A DNA stretch of 64,000 nt, from positions 1 through 64,000 of IMG/VR virus record IMGVR_UViG_3300044713_000119; one strand, 5' to 3'. Both the position numbers and the translations under genes were made by a program. This document shows, piece by piece, positions 40,887-47,892 of the stretch. Position 1 is the stretch's first letter. The number at the start of each line of letters is the position of its first letter. The notes under the pieces were generated by a model. It saw nothing but the letters and a program-made list of their open reading frames with translations, ran no database searches and had not been told where the DNA came from. The DNA is from a virus.

Positions 40887-41143
40887 CTCAATCGGTCTTT
40901 GGCTCCCACTACGGACTTGGGACCAGGTCGTATGCCCGGTCCACGGAGAAGCGAGCCATGGACAAAGAACGTGCGACGGTGACGGCAAAGTACGAAGCGT
41001 CACCGCGGCAGGAGATTGTGATAGGACCGTTTTGCAGTTGCCGGGCATTTCGCTTTGGACACTCGCTCGACGCACACAGGAGTAAGTTGAAAAGCGAAAT
41101 GGACTGGCGTACACCCCAGGAAGTGAATCGGTATCCGTTATGA
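40865..41143 (+). CDS. Hypothetical early protein with CxC motif
   Basis: A 92-residue protein; I start at 40865, inside the last codons of the previous gene, because the long upstream frame is its shadow. The C-terminal part contains IVIGPFCSCRAFRFGHSLDA, with one CxC and a His-rich helix. It overlaps the next gene as ATGA. Function unknown. Confidence 0.5.
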   Translation: MAKETEVTQSVFGSHYGLGTRSYARSTEKRAMDKERATVTAKYEASPRQEIVIGPFCSCRAFRFGHSLDAHRSKLKSEMDWRTPQEVNRYPL

Positions 41144-41541
41144 ATAGCCGTCTTAAACCCGGTCAACTGTGCCCACTGCATAGAAGGCGGGATTGTTGCG
41201 GAAGAGAACCGCTCAAGCCGAAGCCTGCGAAATATCGGCAGAGTTGTGGAGTTACGTACTTTCCAGATGGTCGTGAAAAATGTACGCCTTCCGCTCTAAG
41301 GCGGCGAAAAGACGCTCTTCTCAAAGAATGGAACGAGTGTGGATTTTGCGGCGAAGCGTTTACAGACTACCGTGATGTGGATCTGTGTCACAAAATACCG
41401 AAAGGTGCCGGCGGATACAAACGCGATGATTCATGGGAGAACATTTTCCTCGGACATCGCTCGGAAAATATTGAGTGTGGCAGCCGAACGCTTGCTGATT
41501 ACCTTGCCTGGCGCAAGGAGAAAGGGCTACCGACACCATGA
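41140..41541 (+). CDS. Small HNH nuclease-like protein
   Basis: A 133-residue protein. The second half reads as an HNH core: CGFCGEAF with the first Cys pair, then DVDLCHKIPKGAGGYKRDD (the D-x-x-H-x-x-x-x-G part), then WENIFLGHRSENIECG with Asn and His. The N-terminal part has a further Cys group (LCPLHRRRDCCG). HNH folds cut DNA with one metal ion. This is the third HNH-type protein in the window; it could be a homing remnant or an early host-DNA nuclease. Confidence 0.6.
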   Translation: MNSRLKPGQLCPLHRRRDCCGREPLKPKPAKYRQSCGVTYFPDGREKCTPSALRRRKDALLKEWNECGFCGEAFTDYRDVDLCHKIPKGAGGYKRDDSWENIFLGHRSENIECGSRTLADYLAWRKEKGLPTP

Positions 41542-41556
41542 GCACACTTAGCGACC

Positions 41557-41790
41557 TTGGGCCACGCCGAGAAAGTTTGTATCGTACTGTTCTTGGTTAT
41601 AGCCTTTGGGCTTGGATATTTTATAGACCACCAGCCGGCACATGAGTTCACCCTCGACCACCCAGAGACCGTCTGTGTCGGGCTTGTGGACAAGAACGGT
41701 GCTGAGAGTGGCCCACAGTGTTTTACATACATCGGTGCGAAGGAAGCAGTTGGTTATGTGATCTACATGAATCCGACGGGGCACCCATGA
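41557..41790 (+). CDS. Small membrane-anchored protein
   Basis: A 77-residue protein. No ATG exists in frame before the membrane helix, so a TTG at 41557 is the best start. LGHAEKVCIVLFLVIAFGLG is an N-terminal anchor or uncleaved signal, followed by a polar domain with two cysteines (PETVCVGLVDKNG, GPQCFTYIG). The polar part likely faces the periplasm. An ATG at 41538 in another frame (35 residues) is an alternative upstream gene but looks weaker. Confidence 0.55.
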   Translation: MGHAEKVCIVLFLVIAFGLGYFIDHQPAHEFTLDHPETVCVGLVDKNGAESGPQCFTYIGAKEAVGYVIYMNPTGHP

Positions 41791-41972
41791 AGCCTGCTGA
41801 CAAAATCACGATGGCTCTCCTTGCTGCGAAACTGGCCAAGGAATCGCTGGAGTTGCTGACCATCGACTCTCAGGGCTTGGCGCGGCTCCAGTTTCGTCAG
41901 ATCGTTGCAGACCTGAAAGCCCTGGATGAGCACGTTAACGGAGTGACGGGTAGTCCGATGGTGCGACCATGA
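41787..41972 (+). CDS. Small helical early protein
   Basis: A 61-residue protein starting in an ATGA overlap. It is nearly all helix (MKPADKITMALLAAKLAKES, LQFRQIVADLKALDEHVNG). No family recognised. Confidence 0.6.
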   Translation: MKPADKITMALLAAKLAKESLELLTIDSQGLARLQFRQIVADLKALDEHVNGVTGSPMVRP

Positions 41973-42307
41973 TCCAACAAGCTCTCGACTTTCCCGATGA
42001 AACACAAGCAGGCATCCAGGCAGCCTATGACCACGCCAATAAGCAATGGCGTGCGACCGCCTACTGTGTCGTAGGAAAACTAGCGGCCGAGAGAAGCACA
42101 TTTACCTGTGACGACGTAGCCGCGGAGATGGACAAGTTCTATGCCCGGACTCACAACCTCAGAGCTCTCGGCCCGGTAATGATTCGCATTCGCAACGAGA
42201 AAATAGCAGAACCCACAGGAGAGTACGTCAACTCCGTGAGAAAGAACCAGCATCACTGCCCAATTAAAGTTTGGCGGTCGTTGGTGTGGAGGTTGAAGAA
42301 GCCGTGA
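41969..42307 (+). CDS. Winged-helix-like early protein
   Basis: A 112-residue protein coupled by ATGA and ending in a GTGA overlap with the methyltransferase. It has helices with THNLRALGPVMIRIRNEKIA followed by EPTGEYVNSVRKNQHHCP. This matches a common phage protein group in which a winged-helix DNA-binding domain carries the pattern ALGxVMxRAxxxGxIxPTGxYxxSxR, often near replication genes. Function in that group is not known to me. Confidence 0.6.
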   Translation: MIQQALDFPDETQAGIQAAYDHANKQWRATAYCVVGKLAAERSTFTCDDVAAEMDKFYARTHNLRALGPVMIRIRNEKIAEPTGEYVNSVRKNQHHCPIKVWRSLVWRLKKP

Positions 42308-43848
42308 AGGCGAGAATCCTGGTTGGCGACGTGCTGGAGAAACTGCGCACACTGGCTGATGAGTCCGTGCATTGTGTGGTCACGTCGCCGCCCTACTGGG
42401 GCCTGCGCAACTATGGGATTCCGGCAAGTATCTGGCCCGTCCAGCGAAGTCAAGGCGTTGTTCGCTGCAGCAACGGGGACCATCTCTGGGGCGACATGGT
42501 AACCGAGAACGCGACCAACCACACCGACAAACGTCGCTGGCAGCACACTCGCAACGGCCGAGACGAAGAACAGCCAAGCGATAAGCGTGTCGCGTGGCTG
42601 CGCACCGAAGTTCCACAGGGGCAATTCTGTTCTCTTTGCGGAGCATGGGCCGGCTGCTTCGGCCTTGAGCCCACTCCTGAACTCTACGTCGAACACTCGG
42701 TAACGATCTTCCGCGAGATACGCCGGGTACTCCGCAAAGACGGAAGTTTGTGGTTGAACCTTGGAGATTCCTACTCCAACGACACAAAGTGGGGAGGCAC
42801 CTCGGGAGGAAAGAACTATACAAGTGCGGCTGGAGGTTATCAAGGCCAGCGGGTGCGCCGCGGCAAGGACTGCGACCCCAAGCGTGGTCCGGCTGCTCCA
42901 GGACAACCATTTCAAGCGAACAATTCCGGCTTGAAACCAAAAGACCTGGTTGGAATGCCGTGGCGTGTCGCTTTTGCACTGCAGGCCGATGGCTGGTGGC
43001 TTCGCCAATGGATGCCATGGATCAAGAGAAATAGCATGCCTGAGAGTTGCGAGGACCGCCCCGGAACCTCAGTCGAAACGATGTTCCTACTCTCGCAGTC
43101 TGCCCGGTACTTCTACGATCACGAAGCGGTAAAGATGCCAGCAGCGGGAACGGCACACGACAGAGGCAATGGCGTCAATCCGAAAGCGCTGCATAATGCG
43201 ACCCGCAAGGACCGAGCGAAAGCAGACCACATGCGCGGTCCTACGGAAATGATGAACGGTATCCGCCCACGCCAGAATGATTCGTTCTCCGCTGCCGTGA
43301 ATGAGGTTGTGCTGGCGCGCGGTCGACGCCAGCACGATTGGTTCATAGACTCCTGGCAGGGGTTGCTTACTGACGATGCCGGCGAACCCTTGGCGCTGGT
43401 CGTGAATCCAGCACCATTCCCAGATGCGCACTTTGCCACCTTCCCGCCGGCGTTGGTTGAGCCCTGCATCCTAGCTGGGACCAGCGAGAAAGGTTGCTGC
43501 TTAGCCTGCGAAGCACCGTGGGAACGGATCGTAGAAAACAAGCCGATGGTGATTGACAGGAGTCCGAGGACGCATGAGATGGGGCGAACACGCACAAGCG
43601 GCACGATGGTTGAGCCGGCTAAAAGTATTACCGTTGGCTGGCAGCCCACATGTGACTGTGAAGGCCCACAAAAGACGGTTCCCTGTAAGGTGCTTGATCC
43701 CTTCGGCGGCTCTGGAACAACCGCCATGGTGGCCCTACGCTATCACCGAGACGCCATCCTGGTGGAGCTCAACCCAGGGTACGCCGCCATGGCGCAGCGT
43801 CGTATCAAGAACGACGCTCCCATGTTCAACGAGGTCACCACTGCATGA
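42304..43848 (+). CDS. Beta-class DNA methyltransferase (N4-cytosine or N6-adenine)
   Basis: A 514-residue protein; GTG start in a GTGA overlap. Motif IV is at residues about 27-32 (TSPPYWGLRNYG) and motif I is near the C-terminus (DPFGGSGTTAMVALRYHRDA), the IV-then-I order of beta-class enzymes. SPPY is seen in N4-cytosine and N6-adenine members, so the base cannot be told. Several inserted Cys groups (CSLCGAWAGC, GCCLACEAPW, CDCEG) form probable zinc knobs, typical of phage copies. Methylation of phage DNA would protect it from host restriction. With the cytosine-C5 locus at 34-35 kb the phage has two methyltransferases of different classes. Confidence 0.9.
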   Translation: MKARILVGDVLEKLRTLADESVHCVVTSPPYWGLRNYGIPASIWPVQRSQGVVRCSNGDHLWGDMVTENATNHTDKRRWQHTRNGRDEEQPSDKRVAWLRTEVPQGQFCSLCGAWAGCFGLEPTPELYVEHSVTIFREIRRVLRKDGSLWLNLGDSYSNDTKWGGTSGGKNYTSAAGGYQGQRVRRGKDCDPKRGPAAPGQPFQANNSGLKPKDLVGMPWRVAFALQADGWWLRQWMPWIKRNSMPESCEDRPGTSVETMFLLSQSARYFYDHEAVKMPAAGTAHDRGNGVNPKALHNATRKDRAKADHMRGPTEMMNGIRPRQNDSFSAAVNEVVLARGRRQHDWFIDSWQGLLTDDAGEPLALVVNPAPFPDAHFATFPPALVEPCILAGTSEKGCCLACEAPWERIVENKPMVIDRSPRTHEMGRTRTSGTMVEPAKSITVGWQPTCDCEGPQKTVPCKVLDPFGGSGTTAMVALRYHRDAILVELNPGYAAMAQRRIKNDAPMFNEVTTA

Positions 43849-44105
43849 GAGCCCACCTTCTCAGTTCTGAACTTCCAGCTCTCGAAGGCTCAGGCTATAC
43901 CATGCCCTGCGGAGCCAAGATCCAGAGAGCGAAGTTTGCTCTGATCTGGGATTCTCAAGTCATGGGAGAGCCAGCAGCGTTGTCAACGATGATGTTCTGC
44001 AAGAAGTGTGTGGTGGCTTTCGGAAACGAAGTGCTCCAAGGGACAGGCGCCGGAGCCAGGCGCTACTTGTTTGGGATCGTGGAAGCCACGTCGGATGAGG
44101 TATGA
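43845..44105 (+). CDS. Small hypothetical protein with Cys pairs
   Basis: An 86-residue protein coupled to the methyltransferase by ATGA. It contains YTMPCGAKI and FCKKCVVAFG, so a metal site is possible. Strand-helix-strand plan. Function unknown; the coupling suggests a link to DNA modification, without proof. Confidence 0.6.
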   Translation: MRAHLLSSELPALEGSGYTMPCGAKIQRAKFALIWDSQVMGEPAALSTMMFCKKCVVAFGNEVLQGTGAGARRYLFGIVEATSDEV

Positions 44106-44147
44106 ACCAAGTTTTACAACGCGGCGCAGATTTTCACAGTTGTTATT

Positions 44148-44175
44148 GTAACGTTTTGGTGGTTACAGTAACGTT
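44148..44175. repeat. Direct repeat GTAACGTT before the initiator gene
   Basis: GTAACGTT occurs at 44148-44155 and 44168-44175, twenty bases apart (start to start), with GTTACA (the same core inverted) at 44162-44167 between them. The last copy ends three bases before the initiator ATG. This is a candidate operator or part of an origin, and uses the same GTTACA core as the repeats inside the gene. Confidence 0.55.
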
Positions 44176-44178
44176 CTT

Positions 44179-45072
44179 ATGGCTGGATACGCGAAACTAT
44201 TCTCACGGATTCTTGACTCGACGGTTTGGCGCGAAGACAACGAAACACGGATTCTCTGGATCACCATGTTAGCCCTAGCGGACCAGGACGGGGTCGTCCA
44301 CTGCACCATCCCTGGGCTCGCTGACCGCGCGCGAATAACGCTCGATGAGTGTGAAAATGGACTCACACGCTTCCAGCGACCAGATAAATACTCTTGGAGT
44401 AAAGAGGAAGAGGGGCGGCGTATTAGGCCGGTTGAGGGTGGTTGGTTTCTTATAAACCATGCTAAATACAGGCAGTTAATGTCGAAGGAAGAACAGGCTG
44501 AAAAAACTCGCATCCGTGTTGAGCGTCATCGTGCAGCCAAGAAAGCGGCGTTACAAGCCGTTACACCTGTTACATCTAACGATTGTAACGATATAGCAGA
44601 AGCAGAAGCAGACTCACCTACACCTGCAAAAGAAGTCAAAGGCGCTCCGCCAACCGATCTACACCCTCTCCAGTACGCAACTCGGTTGATGGAGGAAATT
44701 AAAATGCCGGCCACCCAGACCAACCTTCGAACAGTGGCGGCAGCCATCAAGGCTTTAATGGGCGAGAAGTCTGGTGGTGCGGCCTACGAATTTTTGCTAG
44801 CGCAGGCCCTAGACGCGATCGATGAAGGTATCACTCTGGACAAATTCTGGTTTGAGGATTCGAGGTGGAAAGGAAGTTTCCGTGGCCAACCAACAAAAAC
44901 CGAAGAACGAATTAGTAAAAACCGAGCCGCAATCATCGAAGGACTCGGTCTTGGCAAGAATGCTGGATCTAGCTTCCCAGATGATGGGAAAACAATTGAT
45001 GCCGGAGGAGATCAGGCTTTGGCAAAAAGCTCTCACCCGCGAGACCCCGGCGGCAATCGAAGCAGCCTTTGA
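44179..45072 (+). CDS. Phage replication initiator-like protein
   Basis: A 297-residue protein. Residues 1-110 are the N-terminal domain shared by many phage replication proteins: YAKLFSRILDSTVWREDNET, then RILWITMLALADQDGVVHCT and a final GGWFLINHAKYRQ. This part is a winged-helix DNA-binding domain. The centre (about 120-160) is a variable linker whose DNA holds iteron-like repeats, and the second half is a helical domain similar in plan to DnaD/replisome-organiser C-terminal parts. It should bind the origin and recruit a helicase loader. The last 191 bases overlap the next gene in another frame. Confidence 0.7.
   Translation: MAGYAKLFSRILDSTVWREDNETRILWITMLALADQDGVVHCTIPGLADRARITLDECENGLTRFQRPDKYSWSKEEEGRRIRPVEGGWFLINHAKYRQLMSKEEQAEKTRIRVERHRAAKKAALQAVTPVTSNDCNDIAEAEADSPTPAKEVKGAPPTDLHPLQYATRLMEEIKMPATQTNLRTVAAAIKALMGEKSGGAAYEFLLAQALDAIDEGITLDKFWFEDSRWKGSFRGQPTKTEERISKNRAAIIEGLGLGKNAGSSFPDDGKTIDAGGDQALAKSSHPRDPGGNRSSL
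44550..44589. repeat. Iteron-like GTTACA repeats inside the initiator gene
   Basis: GTTACA occurs at 44550-44555, 44560-44565 and 44569-44574, spaced ten and nine bases, close to one helical turn, and TGTAAC (the inverse) follows at 44584-44589. Lambda-type origins lie inside the initiator gene as helical-phase repeats, so this is a candidate replication origin. Confidence 0.55.
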
Positions 45073-45274
45073 GCAGTTTCTGTTGGTTGGCAGTTACTTC
45101 CCTAAACCGGTGGAGATTTTGACGCTGATTCAGCAGGGGCGACACCAAGACGTTGAAGTGTACCGGGCACCCACCCAGGAGGAGATTGATCGACTCAAGG
45201 CGGACCAAGCCGGTTTCTTTGCGTCACCTGAGTACAAAGCCTTCATCAAACGCATGGATGGGAAAACACTGTGA
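44882..45274 (+). CDS. Replication-associated protein (helicase-loader candidate)
   Basis: A 130-residue protein. The GTG at 44882 has AAGGAAG upstream and the longer frame above it is only the end of the initiator read differently. The helical part SVLARMLDLASQMMGKQLMP, with AIEAAFEQFLLVGSYFPKP after it, resembles phage proteins with a short helical domain followed by a Tyr-Phe-Pro-Lys-Pro-x-E motif, which follow initiator genes. A DnaC-like ATPase is not present. It may link initiator and host helicase. It overlaps the initiator by 191 bases and the nuclease by four. Confidence 0.6.
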   Translation: MANQQKPKNELVKTEPQSSKDSVLARMLDLASQMMGKQLMPEEIRLWQKALTRETPAAIEAAFEQFLLVGSYFPKPVEILTLIQQGRHQDVEVYRAPTQEEIDRLKADQAGFFASPEYKAFIKRMDGKTL

Positions 45275-45627
45275 AAGAAGCCGATGTTCTGAAAACGATA
45301 TTGGGTGGCTTGGCAGCGAAGCGAATTTTTGCTATCAGGATGAACCAGGGCGTGTCGCGGGTAGGAAAGCGATACATTCCCTTCAATTCTGCCGGGCGTG
45401 GCACAGCGGACATCCTGGCGTTCCTGCGGCATGAAATATGGCCGCAGTCGAACACAGTGGCGTGGACCATCACCCCTCTCTGGCTGGAGGTTAAATCCGA
45501 CGCCGGCCGCCAGTCATCAGAGCAGAAGTCGTTTGAGGCCCATGTTCGGTCCCAAGGGCATGAGTACCTAGTGGCGAGATCGTGGGAAGACGTAGAGCAG
45601 TGTTTGGCGAAACTTGGCGAAGGCTAG
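45271..45627 (+). CDS. VRR-NUC domain nuclease
   Basis: A 118-residue protein, GTG start in a GTGA overlap. The VRR-NUC pattern is present: an N-terminal helix EADVLKTILGGLAAKR with Glu, then GRGTADILAF (Gly-x-x-Asp), the PLWLEVKSDAGRQSSEQ strand with E-x-K, and a final strand plus helix with HEYLVARSWEDVEQCL. This is a compact PD-(D/E)xK nuclease. Phage members are thought to cut branched DNA, as Holliday junction resolvases, before packaging. It closes the replication group. Confidence 0.8.
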   Translation: MKEADVLKTILGGLAAKRIFAIRMNQGVSRVGKRYIPFNSAGRGTADILAFLRHEIWPQSNTVAWTITPLWLEVKSDAGRQSSEQKSFEAHVRSQGHEYLVARSWEDVEQCLAKLGEG

Positions 45628-45632
45628 GAACG

Positions 45633-45644
45633 GGGTCGCTGCCC
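45633..45644 (+). repeat. Intergenic repeat GGGTCGCTGCCC, copy 1
   Basis: This twelve-base sequence recurs at 45874-45885. Both copies lie in short gaps just before a gene start, flanking the 69-residue gene. Confidence 0.6.
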
Positions 45645-45658
45645 TAGGGTAAGAAAAT

Positions 45659-45868
45659 ATGAAAGTCAGAAATCATGCGGACATTCCGACAGATACCGTG
45701 ATCGAGATGGCAAAGCTGCGCTATCTACTTTACGAGGCGATTGTGGAACTCGCATATGTGCAAGAGGCCGAAGATCACACCCAGTGTGCGTCTGCAAAAG
45801 GGAAACTGATCGTTGAGCGCGGTATGAAGCTGCTCGGCGTTGATGATCTGTCGAGGGAATATTTGTGA
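45659..45868 (+). CDS. Small helical accessory protein
   Basis: A 69-residue protein in a short gap-gene-gap unit between repeated intergenic sequences. It is one helical domain (EMAKLRYLLYEAIVELAYVQ, KLIVERGMKLLGVDDL). No Shine-Dalgarno stronger than AAGAAA. Function unknown; small helical proteins next to anti-defence candidates merit attention. Confidence 0.6.
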   Translation: MKVRNHADIPTDTVIEMAKLRYLLYEAIVELAYVQEAEDHTQCASAKGKLIVERGMKLLGVDDLSREYL

Positions 45869-45873
45869 TTCAA

Positions 45874-45900
45874 GGGTCGCTGCCCCAAGCAGCGAGAAAG
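45874..45900 (+). repeat. Intergenic repeat pair forming a hairpin
   Basis: GGGTCGCTGCCC (45874-45885) is followed by AGCAGCGAGAAAG (45888-45900); TCGCTGC and GCAGCGA pair as a seven-base stem around CCCAA. AGCAGCGAGAAAG is repeated at 46278-46290. The repeats bracket the gene at 45912-46277. Confidence 0.65.
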
Positions 45901-45911
45901 CAGGATGATTT

Positions 45912-46277
45912 ATGGCAGGAAGTCAGAGTGAGTTAATCGATAAATTGCAGGCCGAGAATGCCTATTTGCGGCAGCGGCTAGACATAAACCAAAAGGAAGA
46001 AGTGCGGGCCTATGCTCCATTAGAGAATCAAGCCGCGCAGTGCGCTGGACAGATGCAGTCGCCAGAGTCCGTCATCGACTTCCTTTTCACCTTCCACGAT
46101 GACCCGGACAAGACTCCGCACTATGTTGAGATTCGGGAATCGGCAAAGCAGTTCGCCAAGGTGGTCATACGGCACACTCCGTTCGGTGGGCCTGATCGCG
46201 TGACTGCCGTCCAGAAAATACGTGAGGCTGTCATGTTCGCCAATGCGTGCGTGGCCCTGAGTGGAAGAGGACTCTAG
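45912..46277 (+). CDS. Acb2/Tad1-like hairpin-domain protein (putative anti-defence)
   Basis: A 121-residue protein. Residues 1-45 are a charged helix (IDKLQAENAYLRQRLDINQK). Residues about 51-121 match the pattern of the small helical-hairpin domain of the Acb2 and Tad1 cyclic-nucleotide sponges: a short acidic-aromatic start (VIDFLFTFHDDPDKTPHYV), an Ile-Arg helix (EIRESAKQFAKVVIRHTP), a D-R turn and a long helix (AVQKIREAVMFANACVALS). Proteins of that group bind the signal molecules of CBASS and Thoeris immunity and stop them reaching their effectors. The likeness is by eye and covers the hairpin only. The N-terminal coiled coil could drive oligomerisation. It lies in an accessory region with repeated intergenic sequences. 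Confidence 0.55.
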   Translation: MAGSQSELIDKLQAENAYLRQRLDINQKEEVRAYAPLENQAAQCAGQMQSPESVIDFLFTFHDDPDKTPHYVEIRESAKQFAKVVIRHTPFGGPDRVTAVQKIREAVMFANACVALSGRGL

Positions 46278-46290
46278 AGCAGCGAGAAAG
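46278..46290 (+). repeat. Intergenic repeat AGCAGCGAGAAAG, second copy
   Basis: This is an exact copy of 45888-45900, directly after the Acb2-like stop. With the other copies it gives a repeat-gene-repeat layout for two consecutive accessory genes. Confidence 0.65.
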
Positions 46291-46351
46291 GTCAGTGTTG
46301 AGATGTGCCGCGGCAAGGGCTGGTGTAAACGCTGACGGACGCGGAGGCGGA

Positions 46352-46603
46352 ATGAAGCTAGTCGTCGTCGCACATTTGAGAACTGACGCTCGGAGAGCCA
46401 TGAGCTACGACATTGAATATATATTCGAGATTGCTAGGGATCGTGCGGAGGCTCAGGAGTTAGAGCGGTCTGGATGCGGGTATGCGTCGAAGGAATCCGC
46501 AGAACGTGCGCTCAGGTCGCCGGAAATCGACAATTTCTATCGCAACCAGTTAAAGGTTTGGAAAGTTAAAACTACGCACCAGTGCGGGCATTTACCAGAG
46601 TGA
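46352..46603 (+). CDS. Small acidic accessory protein
   Basis: An 83-residue frame from 46352 (GGAGG upstream) or 67 residues from 46400 (GGAG upstream). The second start gives MSYDIEYIFEIARDRAEAQE, with a Cys, a SAER helix and a His/Cys end (TTHQCGHLPE). TGACGCTCGGAGAG stands before the second start and again at 46601-46614 before the next gene. Function unknown. Confidence 0.55.
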   Translation: MKLVVVAHLRTDARRAMSYDIEYIFEIARDRAEAQELERSGCGYASKESAERALRSPEIDNFYRNQLKVWKVKTTHQCGHLPE

Positions 46604-46628
46604 CGCTCGGAGAGAGGGAGGACGGGGA

Positions 46629-46847
46629 ATGCAAGCCAACAAGCAACGAGATCGGGATTGTTTTCAGAAGGCACTGCAGCGCGACCAATTTACTTTTACG
46701 GTCGTCGAACAAGACATGAGCAGCCCAACAGTTATCTGCGAGTGGATCAAGCAAAACATCGAGACTTGTCCGGCAGAGAAACTTGAGCACGCATTGGCGG
46801 TCGCAATCAAGATGCGCGACTATCCGCGTAGAAAGCACGCTGATTGA
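46629..46847 (+). CDS. Small accessory protein
   Basis: A 72-residue protein after a GAGGACGGGG leader. It is helical with a central strand (FTFTVVEQDMSSPTVICEWI) and an acidic-basic C-terminal helix (EKLEHALAVAIKMRDYP). No family recognised. Confidence 0.6.
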   Translation: MQANKQRDRDCFQKALQRDQFTFTVVEQDMSSPTVICEWIKQNIETCPAEKLEHALAVAIKMRDYPRRKHAD

Positions 46848-46858
46848 GGGAGGTCAAG

Positions 46859-46993
46859 ATGGGGCATAGGGCAATTGATGGAGCAGTTGGAGGGCAAGGA
46901 GTGAGCACGGGGCATTGTAGGAAGCATAATCGCTACTGGGATTGGTGTCCAGCGTGTCGCGCTGCTATACGCTATATGTTGAGGAAGCCATGA
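46859..46993 (+). CDS. 44-residue zinc-finger-like peptide
   Basis: A small gene with a strong GGGAGG Shine-Dalgarno, ending in an ATGA overlap with the radical SAM gene. HCRKHNRYWDWCPACRAA gives Cys-x2-His plus Cys-x2-Cys, a compact metal site. The coupling suggests joint expression with the radical SAM enzyme; it might be its partner peptide, but there is no direct sign. Confidence 0.55.
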   Translation: MGHRAIDGAVGGQGVSTGHCRKHNRYWDWCPACRAAIRYMLRKP

Positions 46994-47892
46994 CCGAACC
47001 CAGGCAGGCGGACGCGGGCAAGGCGGAGGAGCGACGATTGGCGAGAGTATTTCCGCGAGTTACGAGAGCGACTCCCGACGATGACTTGGCGTTCTTTGGT
47101 CCGCCACCCGATTTATTCGGGATGCAGGTTGACGAGGTTCATGTTGACGTGACATTTACGGCGGATAAAACATGGGCTGAGATGCTGGCGGAACAGTGGC
47201 GACGTGTTGCGCCCACGAAAGTCGGCGGCGTTGCCTATGGCGATCGCGGGAACGAGTTCATTTCTGGGTGTTATATCAAGCAGGGCTACACATTCACGTC
47301 TCGCGGGTGTCCAGAACGCTGCTGGTATTGTTCGGTCTGGAAGCGTGATCCGGCAATCCGCCTCCTTCCAATTCAAGATGGATGGAATATCCTCGATGAT
47401 AATTTACTAGCCTGCCCTCGGGATCACTTCGAGGCAGTAATCGCCATGCTGTCTCGGCAGAAGCGCAGAGCCGAATTCACTGGCGGCCTACAAGCATCGC
47501 GTTTGATGGACTGGCACGTGGATGGATTCACGCGATTGAAGCCACGTCCGGTGTTTTTCTTCGCCTACGATGACCCCGACAGATGCAAGAAAAGTCCGCC
47601 AGAGGCCATGAGAGAAGCCGCACGGAAGATGTTGGCCGCTGGCTTTACCGCTGCATCGCATCGCCTGCGAACATTCGTTTTCATCGGATTTCCGCAAGAC
47701 ACGTTCGACAAGGCAGAGGCCCGCTTGCGGGAAATGTTAAACATCGGTTTCACTCCATACGCGATGCTCTGGCAGCCGGAAACACCAAGCGCGGAGAAAT
47801 GGCGACCAGCGCCGGAATGGAAGAAATTTCAGAGAGGGTGGGCACGACCTGCAATTATCCACGCGCAACGCGAGACCAGGAGGAGCGAATGA
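46990..47892 (+). CDS. Radical SAM enzyme
   Basis: A 300-residue protein; start at 46990 has GAGGAAG upstream. C107, C111 and C114 (SRGCPERCWYC) form the Cys-x3-Cys-x2-Cys motif that binds a 4Fe-4S cluster and S-adenosylmethionine. Around it the strands and helices of a TIM-barrel follow: VHVDVTFT, NILDDNLLACPRDHFEAVI, KRRAEFTGGLQASRL, PRPVFFFAYDDPD, LRTFVFIGFPQDTFDKAEAR. It belongs to the compact group close in form to MiaB/B12-type sequences without added domains, which I recall in uncultured phages. The reaction and substrate are unknown. DNA or tRNA base modification is a reasonable idea, since the phage also has two DNA methyltransferases. Confidence 0.85.
   Translation: MTEPRQADAGKAEERRLARVFPRVTRATPDDDLAFFGPPPDLFGMQVDEVHVDVTFTADKTWAEMLAEQWRRVAPTKVGGVAYGDRGNEFISGCYIKQGYTFTSRGCPERCWYCSVWKRDPAIRLLPIQDGWNILDDNLLACPRDHFEAVIAMLSRQKRRAEFTGGLQASRLMDWHVDGFTRLKPRPVFFFAYDDPDRCKKSPPEAMREAARKMLAAGFTAASHRLRTFVFIGFPQDTFDKAEARLREMLNIGFTPYAMLWQPETPSAEKWRPAPEWKKFQRGWARPAIIHAQRETRRSE

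Noticed and set aside
42253-43018. Long minus-strand frames opposite the early methyltransferase
   Set aside because: Both are shadows of a gene with clear TSPPY and DPFGGSG motifs.
44102-44275. A small frame overlapping the start of the initiator gene
   Set aside because: It crosses the repeat region and runs out of frame through the conserved initiator N-terminus.
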